Shown one piece after another: positions 7,913 through 16,924 of a DNA stretch of 64,000 bases (the stretch's first letter is position 1; each line of letters opens with the position of its first letter). Both the position numbers and the translations under genes were made by a program. The notes beneath the pieces were generated by a model. That model made no database searches and was not told where the DNA came from. It saw only the letters and a program-made list of their open reading frames with translations. The DNA comes from Nitrospira sp. MA-1 (GTDB lineage: Bacteria; Nitrospirota; Nitrospiria; Nitrospirales; UBA8639). The stretch lies in assembly GCA_032139905.1 (NCBI GenBank), contig JAQJDB010000007.1:620001-684000 (forward strand), written 5' to 3'.

Positions 7913-8875
7913 TTATGTCGGAGAGGATGTGGTCTTGCCATTGGCGAGCGATGGATGATGCCCTCCCTCGAATTTCGGACTTTTAACTGTGAGGACAGGG
8001 TAGGGGCTTTGTTCAAGCACCTTATAGGCTGTGCTGCCCAGGATCATACGGGTCAGTCCTTTTCGACCATGGCTTCCCATGACAATAAGATCGGCTTGCT
8101 GGATGGCGCTGGTTTCCAGGATGCCGTCAACAGTTGGCTTATCGAGTAATTCATATCGTGCGGATAAGCCCTGTTCGGTCAGGACGGCGGTGAGATCAGC
8201 CAACCGTTTTTCGACCTTATCCCGATTGGTTTTTTCTTGAAGCGGATGAGTCAGAGTAAAGTCCAAACTATAGGACAAGGGTTCAATGGCATGGATCAGG
8301 GTCAGAGGCACATCAAACCATTTCGCAATTTGGATCGCATATTCATAGGCCTCCATGGAGCAATCGGAGAATTCTAAAGGCAGAACGACTTGTCGTGGGA
8401 GGATTTGTAGGGGATGCATCGCCGAGATATCTGCTGATTCCCGGTGCGGAATGGACAGAACCGGGCATGGGGCTCGTTGAATGACCCGTTCCGCCACGCT
8501 TCCGAATAACACGCGATTGATTCCGGTCCACCCGTGGGTTCCCATCATAATTAAATCGCATTTTTTCTCCCTGGCAACCTCGCAAATGCATTCAGACGGC
8601 AGACCGGCCATTAGTTCCATGGATGCCTTTGGAACCTGTTGCCGAGCCTCGGCCAGGAGTGTTTCCAACTCTTCCCGCGCCACCTTGCGTTGTTCATCCA
8701 GGAATTGTTGGGCGACTCCGGCGTCAATATCCAGCCCCGGTTGCAGGGAATGGACGTGGAGAATGGTCAGTTGGGCTTCAAAGACTTTTGCCCATTCCAC
8801 CGCATATCGAAAGGCAGGGGCGGAGCTTGGTGAAAAGTCGGTAGGAAACAATACATGGGTTACGATCTTGACCAT
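7913..8875 (-). CDS. tandem universal stress protein (two UspA domains)
   Basis: The 320-residue product has two UspA domains (about 1-150 and 160-305). Each carries the ATP-binding G-x2-G-x9-GS pattern: GTHGWTGINRVLFGS and GSHGRKGLTRMILGS. UspA proteins bind ATP and aid survival under starvation or oxidative stress; their direct targets are usually unknown. It is one of four tandem UspA genes in the window and heads a two-gene operon with the downstream unknown protein. Confidence 0.9.
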   Translation of the reverse strand: MVKIVTHVLFPTDFSPSSAPAFRYAVEWAKVFEAQLTILHVHSLQPGLDIDAGVAQQFLDEQRKVAREELETLLAEARQQVPKASMELMAGLPSECICEVAREKKCDLIMMGTHGWTGINRVLFGSVAERVIQRAPCPVLSIPHRESADISAMHPLQILPRQVVLPLEFSDCSMEAYEYAIQIAKWFDVPLTLIHAIEPLSYSLDFTLTHPLQEKTNRDKVEKRLADLTAVLTEQGLSARYELLDKPTVDGILETSAIQQADLIVMGSHGRKGLTRMILGSTAYKVLEQSPYPVLTVKSPKFEGGHHPSLANGKTTSSPT

Positions 8876-8982
8876 AACGGTATTAGCCTTTCGCCTTAGA
8901 GTGAAAGCCGGAGAGCACTCTCAGAAATTCTAATAGCTCGGGCACCCGACCACAACCCGTAGGTTAATGCAGAGGTTGCCGA

Positions 8983-9408
8983 TTATACGGCGTCCACGGT
9001 CAGGAGGAGAATTTCCCCTTTCATCTCCTTATGGATCGAACATTGAAATTGGAATCGACCCGAGTGATTAAGCATCAAATGGATTGATGCCGCCTGGCCG
9101 GGCTCAAGAAGGACGCCTTCCACCCCTTTCCCATAGGTTATGACGCCGTTGCTATCGACATGGGTCAGAGTATGTAGGAACATGTCTGATCCAAAATCAT
9201 GGCGTACCGTATCTTTGTTTGTGATGTAGATAATGGTCTCTGTGTCCAGTTGAAGAGGCATCTGGGTGGTTTGAAACGTGTATCCCTCTATGGTCACTTT
9301 CACTTCCTGTAGGGGTTGCGCGCTGGATCGAGGAATCCCTCCTATGAGAAAAAATCCAAGGAAAAGTATCCCAAACTTACGAAATAGATATTCTCCAAGA
9401 CTGTGCAT
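8983..9408 (-). CDS. secreted cupredoxin-like protein
   Basis: The 141-residue product has a signal peptide (FGILFLGFFLIGGIPRSSA, cleavage about residue 30) followed by a single cupredoxin-type beta-sandwich. Type-1 copper ligands can be assigned: His in TVRHDFGSDM, and Cys, His and Met in FQCSIHKEMKGE. It is therefore a likely periplasmic electron-transfer or copper-binding protein. It is monocistronic between a uspA gene and hsp20. Related single-domain cupredoxins serve oxidases or copper homeostasis; the partner is unknown. Confidence 0.8.
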   Translation of the reverse strand: MHSLGEYLFRKFGILFLGFFLIGGIPRSSAQPLQEVKVTIEGYTFQTTQMPLQLDTETIIYITNKDTVRHDFGSDMFLHTLTHVDSNGVITYGKGVEGVLLEPGQAASIHLMLNHSGRFQFQCSIHKEMKGEILLLTVDAV

Positions 9409-9490
9409 GTGTGGATTGTCTTCCTTCTTTTAGAGTGATCTTTTCCACTCACTTTGCGTTGATTGGTCTTATGCCCATCCCGGAAAACCA

Positions 9491-9521
9491 GGGCTCCCCT
9501 TCCAAAGCAGAAGGGGAGCCC
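9491..9521 (-). terminator. strong hairpin terminator after hsp20
   Basis: A perfect 12-bp stem (GGGCTCCCCTTC / GAAGGGGAGCCC) with a 7-base loop lies directly beyond the hsp20 stop. On the minus strand it is followed by a short T tract (GGTTTTCC), so it probably ends the hsp20 transcript. Confidence 0.75.
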
Positions 9522-9527
9522 GTTTAA

Positions 9528-9983
9528 TCATGAAACCTTCACGGCAATACTTTTTGGTTTTGCCCGGTCGCTTTTCGGTAAATGCACTTGCAAAATACCC
9601 TCCTTGAATTCGGCAGAGACTTTCTCCGGGTCCGCATCTTCAGGGATGGTGAAGCTTCGTGAAAAGCTTCCGTAGGCTCGCTCGATCCGATGGTACTTTT
9701 TCTCCTTCTCTTCCTTTTCATATTTTCGTTCACCGGAAATGACTAACACATCGTTTTGTACGCCGATTTTAATTTCATCTTTTTTGACCTCGGGAAGCTC
9801 GGCTTTCACCACATATTCTTTTTGATCTTCTGTGATATCTACCAGAGGAGCCCATTCGGCGACGCGCAATGCTTCTTGACGTTCCCCTTCTTTTCTGACC
9901 GGTGCTCGGCCGAACAAGGTTGAAAGCCGACCTTGTAATTCATCCATTTCCCGAAAAGGATCCCAACGTGTGATGGCACTCAT
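9528..9983 (-). CDS. hsp20: small heat-shock protein Hsp20
   Basis: The 151-residue product has a full alpha-crystallin domain (about residues 45-140: EWAPLVDITEDQKEYVVKAELP at its start and the ERAYGSFSRSF, IPEDADPEKV and EGILQVHLPK signatures) and a short N-terminal arm (ITRWDPFREMDELQGRL). It binds unfolding proteins without ATP. AAGGAGGTTACGAG precedes the ATG. Upstream lies a near-consensus sigma-54 promoter and downstream a strong terminator, so it is probably a single-gene unit activated by an NtrC-type protein, which is unusual for Hsp20 genes. Confidence 0.95.
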   Translation of the reverse strand: MSAITRWDPFREMDELQGRLSTLFGRAPVRKEGERQEALRVAEWAPLVDITEDQKEYVVKAELPEVKKDEIKIGVQNDVLVISGERKYEKEEKEKKYHRIERAYGSFSRSFTIPEDADPEKVSAEFKEGILQVHLPKSDRAKPKSIAVKVS

Positions 9984-10043
9984 CTCGTAACCTCCTTTTT
10001 TATCCTGGAAGAAAATTTTCGATCATACCTAAACCTGATATAA

Positions 10044-10059
10044 AGCAATGGATATGCCA
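10044..10059 (-). promoter_or_regulatory. sigma-54 (-24/-12) promoter of hsp20
   Basis: The minus strand reads TGGCATATCCATTGCT, matching 11 of 12 informative bases of TGGCACR-N4-TTGCW with exact GG-to-GC spacing. The inferred transcript start is about 50 bases before the Hsp20 ATG. Confidence 0.75.
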
Positions 10060-10159
10060 ACAGTTGTATGGGAGAAGCGACTACAGGTTTCCTGCAAAAT
10101 CCTTCCTTGAATATGCTCTGTCCCATTTCCTTGGTAGCAGTTCGCCTCATTCTGTCTGA

Positions 10160-10172
10160 ACAACCCTGTAGC
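10160..10172. promoter_or_regulatory. putative activator site (GCTACA-N-TGTAGC type) for hsp20
   Basis: The 13-mer ACAACCCTGTAGC carries one perfect half-site, CTGTAGC. It ends 100 bases upstream of the sigma-54 promoter, the same distance as similar sites at the N-ATPase operon (98) and at the next uspA gene (99). Confidence 0.45.
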
Positions 10173-10221
10173 AGATGGCATCAGTAGGAAAAAGGAAGCC
10201 GTTCTTCACGTTTCGGAAGGT

Positions 10222-11085
10222 CTACCGGACAATCAATACCGGGCATGGAGTCTGGTGTAACACGGCATTCGAAACGCTTCCCATCAAAAATCGCGAGAAC
10301 CCTTTCCGGTCATGCGTCCCCATCATGATCAAGTCGGATTGCGAAGCCTTGGCCTGTTCGAGGGTGGCATAGGCGGGATCGCCCATCCCGACATGGGCTT
10401 GAGAGGCATAGTTCATCCGGGTGAGCCGGTCAGTGATGGTTTTCATGCGTTCCTGGGCTTCTTCTATGGCTTGAGCTTCCAGGGCGTCTGATTGTCCCAC
10501 CGTGGTTGGCCAGGACAGCTGAGGTTGTGGCCAGACCGCGAACACCTCGACCTCAACCGGTTGTCGAAACGGTTGGAGTGCCAAAAATTGTAGGGCGAGG
10601 TCTGCATCCTCTTGACCTTTAATGGGGAGAAGAATTTTTTGTAAGCGAGTCATGGAGGTTTTCACGATCAAGGTTGGACACGGCGCATGCATCAGAACCC
10701 GATGAGACACGCTCCCGAGAATCAGCTTTTTGACGGGACCAAGACCCCTGGCTCCCAACAGGATCAGATTGGATTGTACTGACTGTGCTGTTTCAATAAT
10801 CACGTCGACCGGATGTCCGATTTGATGAAGCCGCTGCACATGGGAGAAATCGGCAGGAAGATGTGCTTGGGCCTCATCGAGAATTCCCTCTCCTTCTTTT
10901 CGCAATTGGGTTTTGATCTCTTCCTGGGCTTCAGTTCTGAGATCCGGCGTAATCATCGGGTAGTTGAAATCGGGAAGTTGTAGCGCATGGACCAGCGTCA
11001 ATTCTTCAGGCGGCTTAAAATGTGCAAGAGCTTCAACAGCAAAGGTGGAACAGGTTGAACCATCAATTGGAACGACAATTTTCAT
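10222..11085 (-). CDS. tandem universal stress protein
   Basis: The 287-residue product begins MKIVVPIDGSTCSTFAVEAL and contains two UspA domains. The first has a clear nucleotide loop (GARGLGPVKKLILGS). The second has GTHDRKGFSRFLMGS, where the usual second glycine of the loop is aspartate. It is divergently oriented to an NtrC-type regulator gene, with a 342-bp shared control region containing three GCTACA boxes. It is probably transcribed alone. Confidence 0.9.
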   Translation of the reverse strand: MKIVVPIDGSTCSTFAVEALAHFKPPEELTLVHALQLPDFNYPMITPDLRTEAQEEIKTQLRKEGEGILDEAQAHLPADFSHVQRLHQIGHPVDVIIETAQSVQSNLILLGARGLGPVKKLILGSVSHRVLMHAPCPTLIVKTSMTRLQKILLPIKGQEDADLALQFLALQPFRQPVEVEVFAVWPQPQLSWPTTVGQSDALEAQAIEEAQERMKTITDRLTRMNYASQAHVGMGDPAYATLEQAKASQSDLIMMGTHDRKGFSRFLMGSVSNAVLHQTPCPVLIVR

Positions 11086-11135
11086 GGGATCTCCCTTTTT
11101 AAAGTTGTACTCCTTGTCATACCTTGTTTAGAGGC

Positions 11136-11151
11136 AACAAGAGGAATGCCT
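11136..11151 (-). promoter_or_regulatory. degenerate sigma-54-like promoter of uspA
   Basis: The minus strand reads AGGCATTCCTCTTGTT. It keeps GGCA and TTG at correct spacing but has GT instead of GC at -12, so it would be weak or not sigma-54. Support comes from the GCTACA boxes that start 99 bp upstream. Confidence 0.35.
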
Positions 11152-11250
11152 CTGTGATATCACAAATTCTCCATAGCGGTGTAATTTTCCCTGAAGCTTT
11201 AGTGCGCAATCAAAATAGGATGAGACGTGTTGGATCATGTGGGGCAAATT

Positions 11251-11313
11251 GCTACAGTGGTGAAATTCCAAATTGGTGAAAAAGGCTACAGAGAGGAGTG
11301 GCTACATTGCCGC
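11251..11313. promoter_or_regulatory. cluster of three GCTACA boxes
   Basis: GCTACAGTGGTGA starts at 11251, GCTACAGAGAGGA at 11286 and GCTACATTGCCGC at 11301. The last matches GCTACA-N-TGTAGC at 10 of 12 bases. The 14-mer GAAAAAGGCTACAG at 11278 recurs exactly at 26782, between the N-ATPase operon and another uspA gene. The sites could bind the adjacent NtrC-type regulator. Confidence 0.5.
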
Positions 11314-11427
11314 CTCTGGTTACCACGAGAGTAGATAGAAGTGTCATCGAAGGGAAATATACCTTATCAGGGTGGACGGAGTCCGTTACCTTTATAAATA
11401 GTGGTTAGTTAAAGAAGGAATACCGCA

Positions 11428-12795
11428 ATGATCAACGATTCTCCTGCTATTTTAGTCGTGGATGATGAACCCGAAATGCAGCAATTACTTCGGGACATTC
11501 TCGAGGAAGAGCATTATCGAGTCATGGTGGCTTCAGATGGTCACGATGCGCTCAATCGGATGGAAACAGAGAAGTTTCCAGTGGTTTTAACGGATTTACG
11601 GATGAAAGGCATGGACGGGCTGGCGTTGCTGGATCATGTCCTGCGAAAGCATCCGGAATCCAATCTCATCATGATGACGGCATTTGGGACCGTGGAATCG
11701 GCCGTTGATGCGATGAAACTAGGCGCGTTTGACTATCTCACCAAGCCCATCAAGAGCAATGAATTATCGGTGACGGTGGCGAAGGCGATGCGAGAGGCGC
11801 TGCTTCGCCAAGAAGTGAAACAGTTACGACAGCAGGTCAGCCGGGAATTTGGGTTTGGGCAGATTCTCGGGAAAAGTAAACCGATGAAGGAAATTTTTGA
11901 TCTGATCCGGCGAGTGGCTGATTCACAGACGAATATTCTGATCACGGGAGAAAGCGGGACGGGAAAAGAACTTGTTGCCAAAGCCATTCATTATAATAGT
12001 CAGCGCAAGTCTGCTCCCTTTGTTCCGGTGAATTGTGCGGCGATTCCCGAGCTGTTGTTGGAAAGCGAGCTCTTTGGTCATGTGCGCGGAGCTTTTACGG
12101 ATGCCAAATCGGATAAACCCGGTTTGTTTGAAGAGGCTCACGATGGCACATTGTTTTTGGATGAAATTAGTGAAATGCCCATGATGCTTCAAGCCAAGTT
12201 ACTTCGTGCGGTACAAGAGCGGGAAATCCGGCGGGTAGGGGCGACTCGCTCCATGGCGATCAATGTCCGGTTAGTGGTCGCCACGAATGTGCAATTGGTT
12301 GAGGAGGTCAAGGCCAAGCGGTTCCGGGAGGATTTGTATTATCGTTTGAATGTGATTGAACTGCACTTGCCTCCCCTTCGTGACCGCAAGGAGGATCTAC
12401 CGATTCTGGTTCAGGGGTTGCTTCAAAAAAGTGTCACTGCGCAGCAAAAACACATTGAAAGTGTCGAAGAGCCGGCCATGGCCCGGCTCATGGATTATCA
12501 GTGGCCGGGTAATGTGAGAGAGTTAGAAAATATCCTTGAGCGCGCGGCGACCCTGACGCAAGGGAAAAAGATTTGTTTGGATGATCTTCCCTCCAATATT
12601 CGGAATATCCAAGGAGATGGACAACTCATTGGGGATGCCGCGGAGCGGCTACTGCCCCTGGAGCAGTTGGAAAAGTCCTACATTCGGCGGGTGTTAGAAA
12701 AAATGGGTGGAAATAAATATCAAACGGCGCATGTGCTAGGGATTGATCGAAAGACCTTATATCGCAAGCTGGCTGAAATGGAGGAAGTGGTGTGA
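11428..12795 (+). CDS. NtrC-family sigma-54-dependent response regulator (GAFTDA variant)
   Basis: The 455-residue product has a receiver domain (residues 1-120; Asp56 in VVLTDLRM; Lys in YLTKP), an AAA+ sigma-54-interaction domain (about 145-380; Walker A GESGTGKE; Walker B TLFLDEISEMP) and a C-terminal Fis-type helix-turn-helix (YQTAHVLGIDRKTLYRKL). The sigma-54-contact loop reads GAFTDA (221-226) instead of GAFTGA, a variant known in some family members. The cognate kinase gene follows about 160 bp downstream. Nearby sigma-54 promoters with GCTACA boxes are candidate targets. Confidence 0.93.
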   Translation: MINDSPAILVVDDEPEMQQLLRDILEEEHYRVMVASDGHDALNRMETEKFPVVLTDLRMKGMDGLALLDHVLRKHPESNLIMMTAFGTVESAVDAMKLGAFDYLTKPIKSNELSVTVAKAMREALLRQEVKQLRQQVSREFGFGQILGKSKPMKEIFDLIRRVADSQTNILITGESGTGKELVAKAIHYNSQRKSAPFVPVNCAAIPELLLESELFGHVRGAFTDAKSDKPGLFEEAHDGTLFLDEISEMPMMLQAKLLRAVQEREIRRVGATRSMAINVRLVVATNVQLVEEVKAKRFREDLYYRLNVIELHLPPLRDRKEDLPILVQGLLQKSVTAQQKHIESVEEPAMARLMDYQWPGNVRELENILERAATLTQGKKICLDDLPSNIRNIQGDGQLIGDAAERLLPLEQLEKSYIRRVLEKMGGNKYQTAHVLGIDRKTLYRKLAEMEEVV

Positions 12796-12952
12796 ACGCC
12801 CGAGCAGTCGGATGAATTGCGTTGAATCATGCTGCTATCGGAGTGATATGTGCGTATGGAGTCCGGCCCAGGGTGGTTCTTCATCGGTCCCTGTATCATC
12901 AATGCATTAAGTCTTAATTTCCTGTTTGTCAGATTCAACCCCAGGTGAATCC

Positions 12953-14908
12953 ATGAGTCACGAGCCTCCCCCTCAAGACCTTCAGATCGAAGTTCATCTA
13001 CTCCGACAGGAATTGGCAGAGTTGCGGGCCGTCCAGGCGATGCATCAGGAGGCCAGGAACGGGTTGGAGGCGATTGAGCAGCAACTGGCAGGCATCATCC
13101 ATTCGGCCATGGATGCCATTATTATCATTGATGACGATCAACGGATTGTCATCTTTAATGCCGCCGCAGAGGGAATTTTTCAGTGTTCGGCTCAAGAGGC
13201 ACTGGGACATACCCTCGACCAATTTATTCCGCTTCCTTTGCGGTCTGCCCATCGTGAACACATCCGCCGATTTGCCGAGACTGGAGAAACATCCAGACGA
13301 ATGGGCGCCGAAATGGAAATCTCCGGACTGCGAGGAAATGGCGAGATCTTTCCTTTGGAAGCCTCAATTTCTCAAACTGAACAATCGGGGAAGCGATGGT
13401 TGACAGTGATTCTTCGAGATATTTCTCAACGAAAGCAAAACGAAGAGCGGTTGTCCTACCTGGGGAGAATTCTTGAGGAGTCTGCCAATGAAATCTATGT
13501 GTTTGATGCCACGACCCTTCGATTTACTCAAGTCAACAAAGGCGCGAGGGAAAATGTCGGATACAGCATGGAAGAATTGAGCGTGATGACACCGCTGGAT
13601 TTGAAGCCGGACCACTCGAACGAAAAATTTCTGGAGCTGTTGACTCCTCTCCGGACGGGCCAACGGGAGCAAGTGAATTTTCGGACATCTCATCAGAGAA
13701 AAGATCGAACGACGTATCCGGTTGAAGTCCATCTTCAATATTTACAGGAGGAGGGCCGTCGCCTCTTCCTCGCGATTATCATGGATTTGACGGAACGGGT
13801 GGCGACCGAACACGAATTACAAGAAGCCCAACGGACCTTATCGACCCTTCTCACGAATCTTCCCGGGATGGTCTATCGATGTCAAAATGATCGAGATTGG
13901 ACCATGGAGTTCCTCAGTCCGAGTTGTCTAAACCTGACGGGATATTCACCTACTCAAATAATTGAGACTCGACAGGTATCGTATGGCCAACATGTCATGC
14001 TCCAAGAAGATCGCGAGCGGGTCTGGCAGCACGTACAGGAGGCTCTCAATGACCATAAGCCGTTTCAGTCCAGCTATCGGATTCGAACAATGGAGGGAAC
14101 TGTTAAATGGGTGTGGGAACAAGGATGTGGGATTTTTTCCGAAACAGGCGAGATTGTCGGGATTGAAGGGTATGTCGTGGATATTACCCAACAACGCGCA
14201 TTGGAGGAACAACTGCGAAAAACGGAACGATTGGCGGAGTTGGGCACGTTGGCATCGGGAATGGCACATGAAATCGGTACACCGATGAATGTGATATTAG
14301 GGAGAGCCGAATTGTTAATGCGTAAAGCTCCGGATGAGCCCACCAGGCGGGGTTTGGAAACCATTGTGAACCAGGTGGAACGCATTACAAAAATTATGAA
14401 TCAATTATTAAGTTTTGCCCGAAAACGTCCGGCTGAACGTCAGGGTGTCAACTTAGAGGCCGTGATGATCGATGTGCTGGATGTGCTGCAGGAGAGGTTG
14501 GGTACACAGCATATTCAGATCATCAAGACTGTGACACCTCAGTTGCCGAAGGTGTTGGCGGATCCCGATCACATGAACCAGGTGTTTTTAAATCTTATTT
14601 TAAATGCCTGCCAGGCGATGCCTGATGGAGGTACTCTGAGCCTGACTCTCCATTCTACCGGTGATACCGTGGAACTCACCGTGGAAGATACCGGGAGTGG
14701 GATTCCTCAGGAGCAACTCTCAAAGATTTTTGATCCGTTTTTTTCCACCAAGGCCGTGGGGGAGGGGACCGGCTTAGGGCTCACCGTGGTTCATGGCATT
14801 CTCCAGGAACATCAAGGTGCCATCCGTGTAACGAGTGTGCCCGGCCAGGGGACGACCTTTATCGTTTCCCTGCCCATTCATTCTCAAGAGGTAAGGCGTG
14901 AGGGGTAG
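12953..14908 (+). CDS. cytoplasmic multi-PAS sensor histidine kinase
   Basis: The 651-residue product has a coiled N-terminus, three PAS domains (about 35-165, 170-290 and 295-415), a HisKA domain with phospho-acceptor motif MAHEIGTPMNVILG and a HATPase domain (NLILNACQAMPDGG, EDTGSGIP, GTGLGLTVVHGI). No membrane segment is visible, so it probably senses a cytoplasmic redox or metabolic signal. The ATG at 12953 follows CAGGTGAATC; a TTG nine codons upstream is possible. It follows the NtrC-type regulator and is the likely partner. Confidence 0.9.
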   Translation: MSHEPPPQDLQIEVHLLRQELAELRAVQAMHQEARNGLEAIEQQLAGIIHSAMDAIIIIDDDQRIVIFNAAAEGIFQCSAQEALGHTLDQFIPLPLRSAHREHIRRFAETGETSRRMGAEMEISGLRGNGEIFPLEASISQTEQSGKRWLTVILRDISQRKQNEERLSYLGRILEESANEIYVFDATTLRFTQVNKGARENVGYSMEELSVMTPLDLKPDHSNEKFLELLTPLRTGQREQVNFRTSHQRKDRTTYPVEVHLQYLQEEGRRLFLAIIMDLTERVATEHELQEAQRTLSTLLTNLPGMVYRCQNDRDWTMEFLSPSCLNLTGYSPTQIIETRQVSYGQHVMLQEDRERVWQHVQEALNDHKPFQSSYRIRTMEGTVKWVWEQGCGIFSETGEIVGIEGYVVDITQQRALEEQLRKTERLAELGTLASGMAHEIGTPMNVILGRAELLMRKAPDEPTRRGLETIVNQVERITKIMNQLLSFARKRPAERQGVNLEAVMIDVLDVLQERLGTQHIQIIKTVTPQLPKVLADPDHMNQVFLNLILNACQAMPDGGTLSLTLHSTGDTVELTVEDTGSGIPQEQLSKIFDPFFSTKAVGEGTGLGLTVVHGILQEHQGAIRVTSVPGQGTTFIVSLPIHSQEVRREG

Positions 14909-15002
14909 GTCGAGCATGAGTCTAAGTTTAATCTGCTGAATGCTTCATTTTCCCTTTTTCTCCTTACTGCTTACTCCTCACAATTTCCCATCCCGATTCC
15001 AA

Positions 15003-15872
15003 TCACCTTCGTTCGTGTCCTTCCGGTTCGATGTGGACGACCACATCCTCCAGGGGTTCAAACATCTCAATGAGTTGCTCCTCAATTTGGGTTGCGAGCG
15101 AGTGCGATTTTTTGACGGTGAGATTGGCATCTACGTGAACCGAGAGATCCATGAACACATGGTGGGACAGTCCGCGTGTCCTAATATCATGACAGTCCCG
15201 GACGCCGGCGATTGACATCACCACTTTTCGAACTTCTTCAGGGTCCAAGCGATTGGCATCGGTTAAGGAAGACAAAACGTCCTTGAGTACGATAAATGCG
15301 GTCCAGGCGATCACGGCAGCAATCAGGACCGCTACCAACGGATCAACGAAGGCATATCCGACTTTCACAGCCAGGAGCCCTACGAGGACTGAACATGATG
15401 TGAGGACATCACTGGCCGTGTGATAGGAGTCGGCTGTGAGAATGTCGCTTTTCAGTTCGGTACCCTTTTGCCGTTCCCATCGAGTTACAAAGATATTGAC
15501 ACCCATGGTCATGATCATGATCAAGAAACTGAAGCCGGTGACCTGAGGGTGCAGGTCCAGTGTCCAAGACTGATAGGCTTTCCAAAGAAGATATACACAT
15601 GTCATGACCAGGAATCCTCCAATGGCCCCGGCGGTCAAGGCTTCAAATTTTTTATGACCATAGGGATGGTTGGCATCGGGAGGAGGGGCGGTCAGCCAGA
15701 GCCCGATCAATCCAATGACATTTGAGAAGCCATCGAATGTTGAATGAAAACCATCCGCCTGCATACCCAATGAGTCCGTCACAACGCCATAGCCCCACTT
15801 GGCTGCGGCGACAGCCAGGTTCAAAACCAGAATCCAACAGAGAATCCGGCGAATTTCTCGAAGACGGCTCAT
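15003..15872 (-). CDS. cation diffusion facilitator (CDF) metal exporter
   Basis: The product has about six hydrophobic segments and the CDF metal-site motifs ADGFHSTFDGFSN in helix 2 and ADSYHTASDVLTS in helix 5, followed by a cytoplasmic C-terminal domain (residues ~205-285) with HVDANLTV and DVVVHIEPEG. CDF proteins export Zn, Fe, Co or Mn in exchange for protons. The internal ATG at 15872 is preferred because it lies after the upstream VIT gene's stop; the frame is open 31 codons further upstream. It is probably co-transcribed with the VIT transporter 65 bp upstream. Confidence 0.88.
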   Translation of the reverse strand: MSRLREIRRILCWILVLNLAVAAAKWGYGVVTDSLGMQADGFHSTFDGFSNVIGLIGLWLTAPPPDANHPYGHKKFEALTAGAIGGFLVMTCVYLLWKAYQSWTLDLHPQVTGFSFLIMIMTMGVNIFVTRWERQKGTELKSDILTADSYHTASDVLTSCSVLVGLLAVKVGYAFVDPLVAVLIAAVIAWTAFIVLKDVLSSLTDANRLDPEEVRKVVMSIAGVRDCHDIRTRGLSHHVFMDLSVHVDANLTVKKSHSLATQIEEQLIEMFEPLEDVVVHIEPEGHERR

Positions 15873-15936
15873 GTTTGATGTCAAGGAATCAAGAAGAAGT
15901 ATGCCTGAGTCTTTGTTCGTGTTCGCGTGCTCTGAT

Positions 15937-16632
15937 TTACCCCGCTGTCCCGAATAGCATTCCAATCCCCGCAGTCAGTCCCATGGCCAGTGCACCCCAT
16001 AATGTGACGCGCATGGCGCCCGTCATCACCGAGGCACCGCCCGCCTGTGCCGCTAACCCTCCTAATCCCGCGAGAAACACCAGTGAGGTTCCGGAAACCA
16101 CGGGAATCAGGCTGGCCTCCGGGATGATGGTTGCGGTCACAAGAGGCAAGGCGGCTCCGATAGCGAAGCTACCGGCCGACGCCATGGCCGCCTGAATCGG
16201 ACGCGCACTGAGGTTCTCTGAAATGCCGAGCTCGTCACGTGCATGCGCCCCGATGGCGTCATGGGTCATGAGTTGTGTGGCGACTTGCTTCGCGAGTGTT
16301 GGATCGAGACCTCGCCCAACATAGAGAGCGGCGAGTTCCTTGTGCTCACCTGAAGGGTCCGATAGGAGTTCCGTGTGCTCAAGAGCAAGGTCGGCCTCTT
16401 CGGTATCTGCCTGTGATTGGACAGACACATACTCACCGGCAGCCATCGACAAAGCTCCGGCGACTAGGCCGGCTACTCCCGCGATCAAGACATCGCTGTG
16501 GTTCGTATTCGCGGCGGAGACACCGAGCAGTAGGCTCGCTGTCGAGACAATCCCGTCGTTGGCGCCCAAGACCGCTGCCCGGAGCCACCCAATGCGTTCT
16601 GTTCGGTGACGTTCCCTATGTCGTACTCGCAT
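15937..16632 (-). CDS. VIT1/CCC1-family iron or manganese transporter
   Basis: The 231-residue product follows the VIT1/CCC1 family: WLRAAVLGANDGIVSTASLLLGVSAA in helix 1, AGEYVSVQSQADTEEADL at the cytoplasmic metal-binding domain, and three C-terminal helices (SFAIGAALPLV, VSGTSLVFLAGLGG, VTLWGALAMGLTAGIG). These proteins move Fe(II) or Mn(II) out of the cytoplasm. Together with the downstream CDF exporter it forms a metal-detoxification pair. The start ATG begins a basic N-terminus (MRVRHRERHRTER). Confidence 0.9.
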   Translation of the reverse strand: MRVRHRERHRTERIGWLRAAVLGANDGIVSTASLLLGVSAANTNHSDVLIAGVAGLVAGALSMAAGEYVSVQSQADTEEADLALEHTELLSDPSGEHKELAALYVGRGLDPTLAKQVATQLMTHDAIGAHARDELGISENLSARPIQAAMASAGSFAIGAALPLVTATIIPEASLIPVVSGTSLVFLAGLGGLAAQAGGASVMTGAMRVTLWGALAMGLTAGIGMLFGTAG

Positions 16633-16924
16633 GTGTCCAGTTTCCGTTATCCGCAGGCGCTGACGGCTGAAAGGTTTCTTTTCAAAAGTTATTCATCGCG
16701 GGGAATGAAAAGCTATCGCTGCTCTTCTACTCTTGAGCTTCAGATCTTACTGGATCATACAAAAAATAGGGTTCTACGCTCCACAGCGCTCATCGTTCTG
16801 AACAGATGAATCCTGATGGGGTCCATACACGTTTGAGGATGACAAGCAGAGGCACGGAGCCTTCTAGAGCTTGTCCTGAGAGTAAGGTCGAAGGGCTTGA
16901 GTCATAATTTCCGTATGATCCATC

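Larger units (their letters stand above)
11086..11427. other. divergent control region between uspA and the NtrC-type regulator
   Basis: No gene is present. It holds a degenerate -24/-12 element for the uspA gene and three GCTACA boxes, listed separately. No clear promoter was seen for the plus-strand regulator. An AT-rich tract with ATAAATAG at 11394-11401 lies just before it. Confidence 0.5.
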
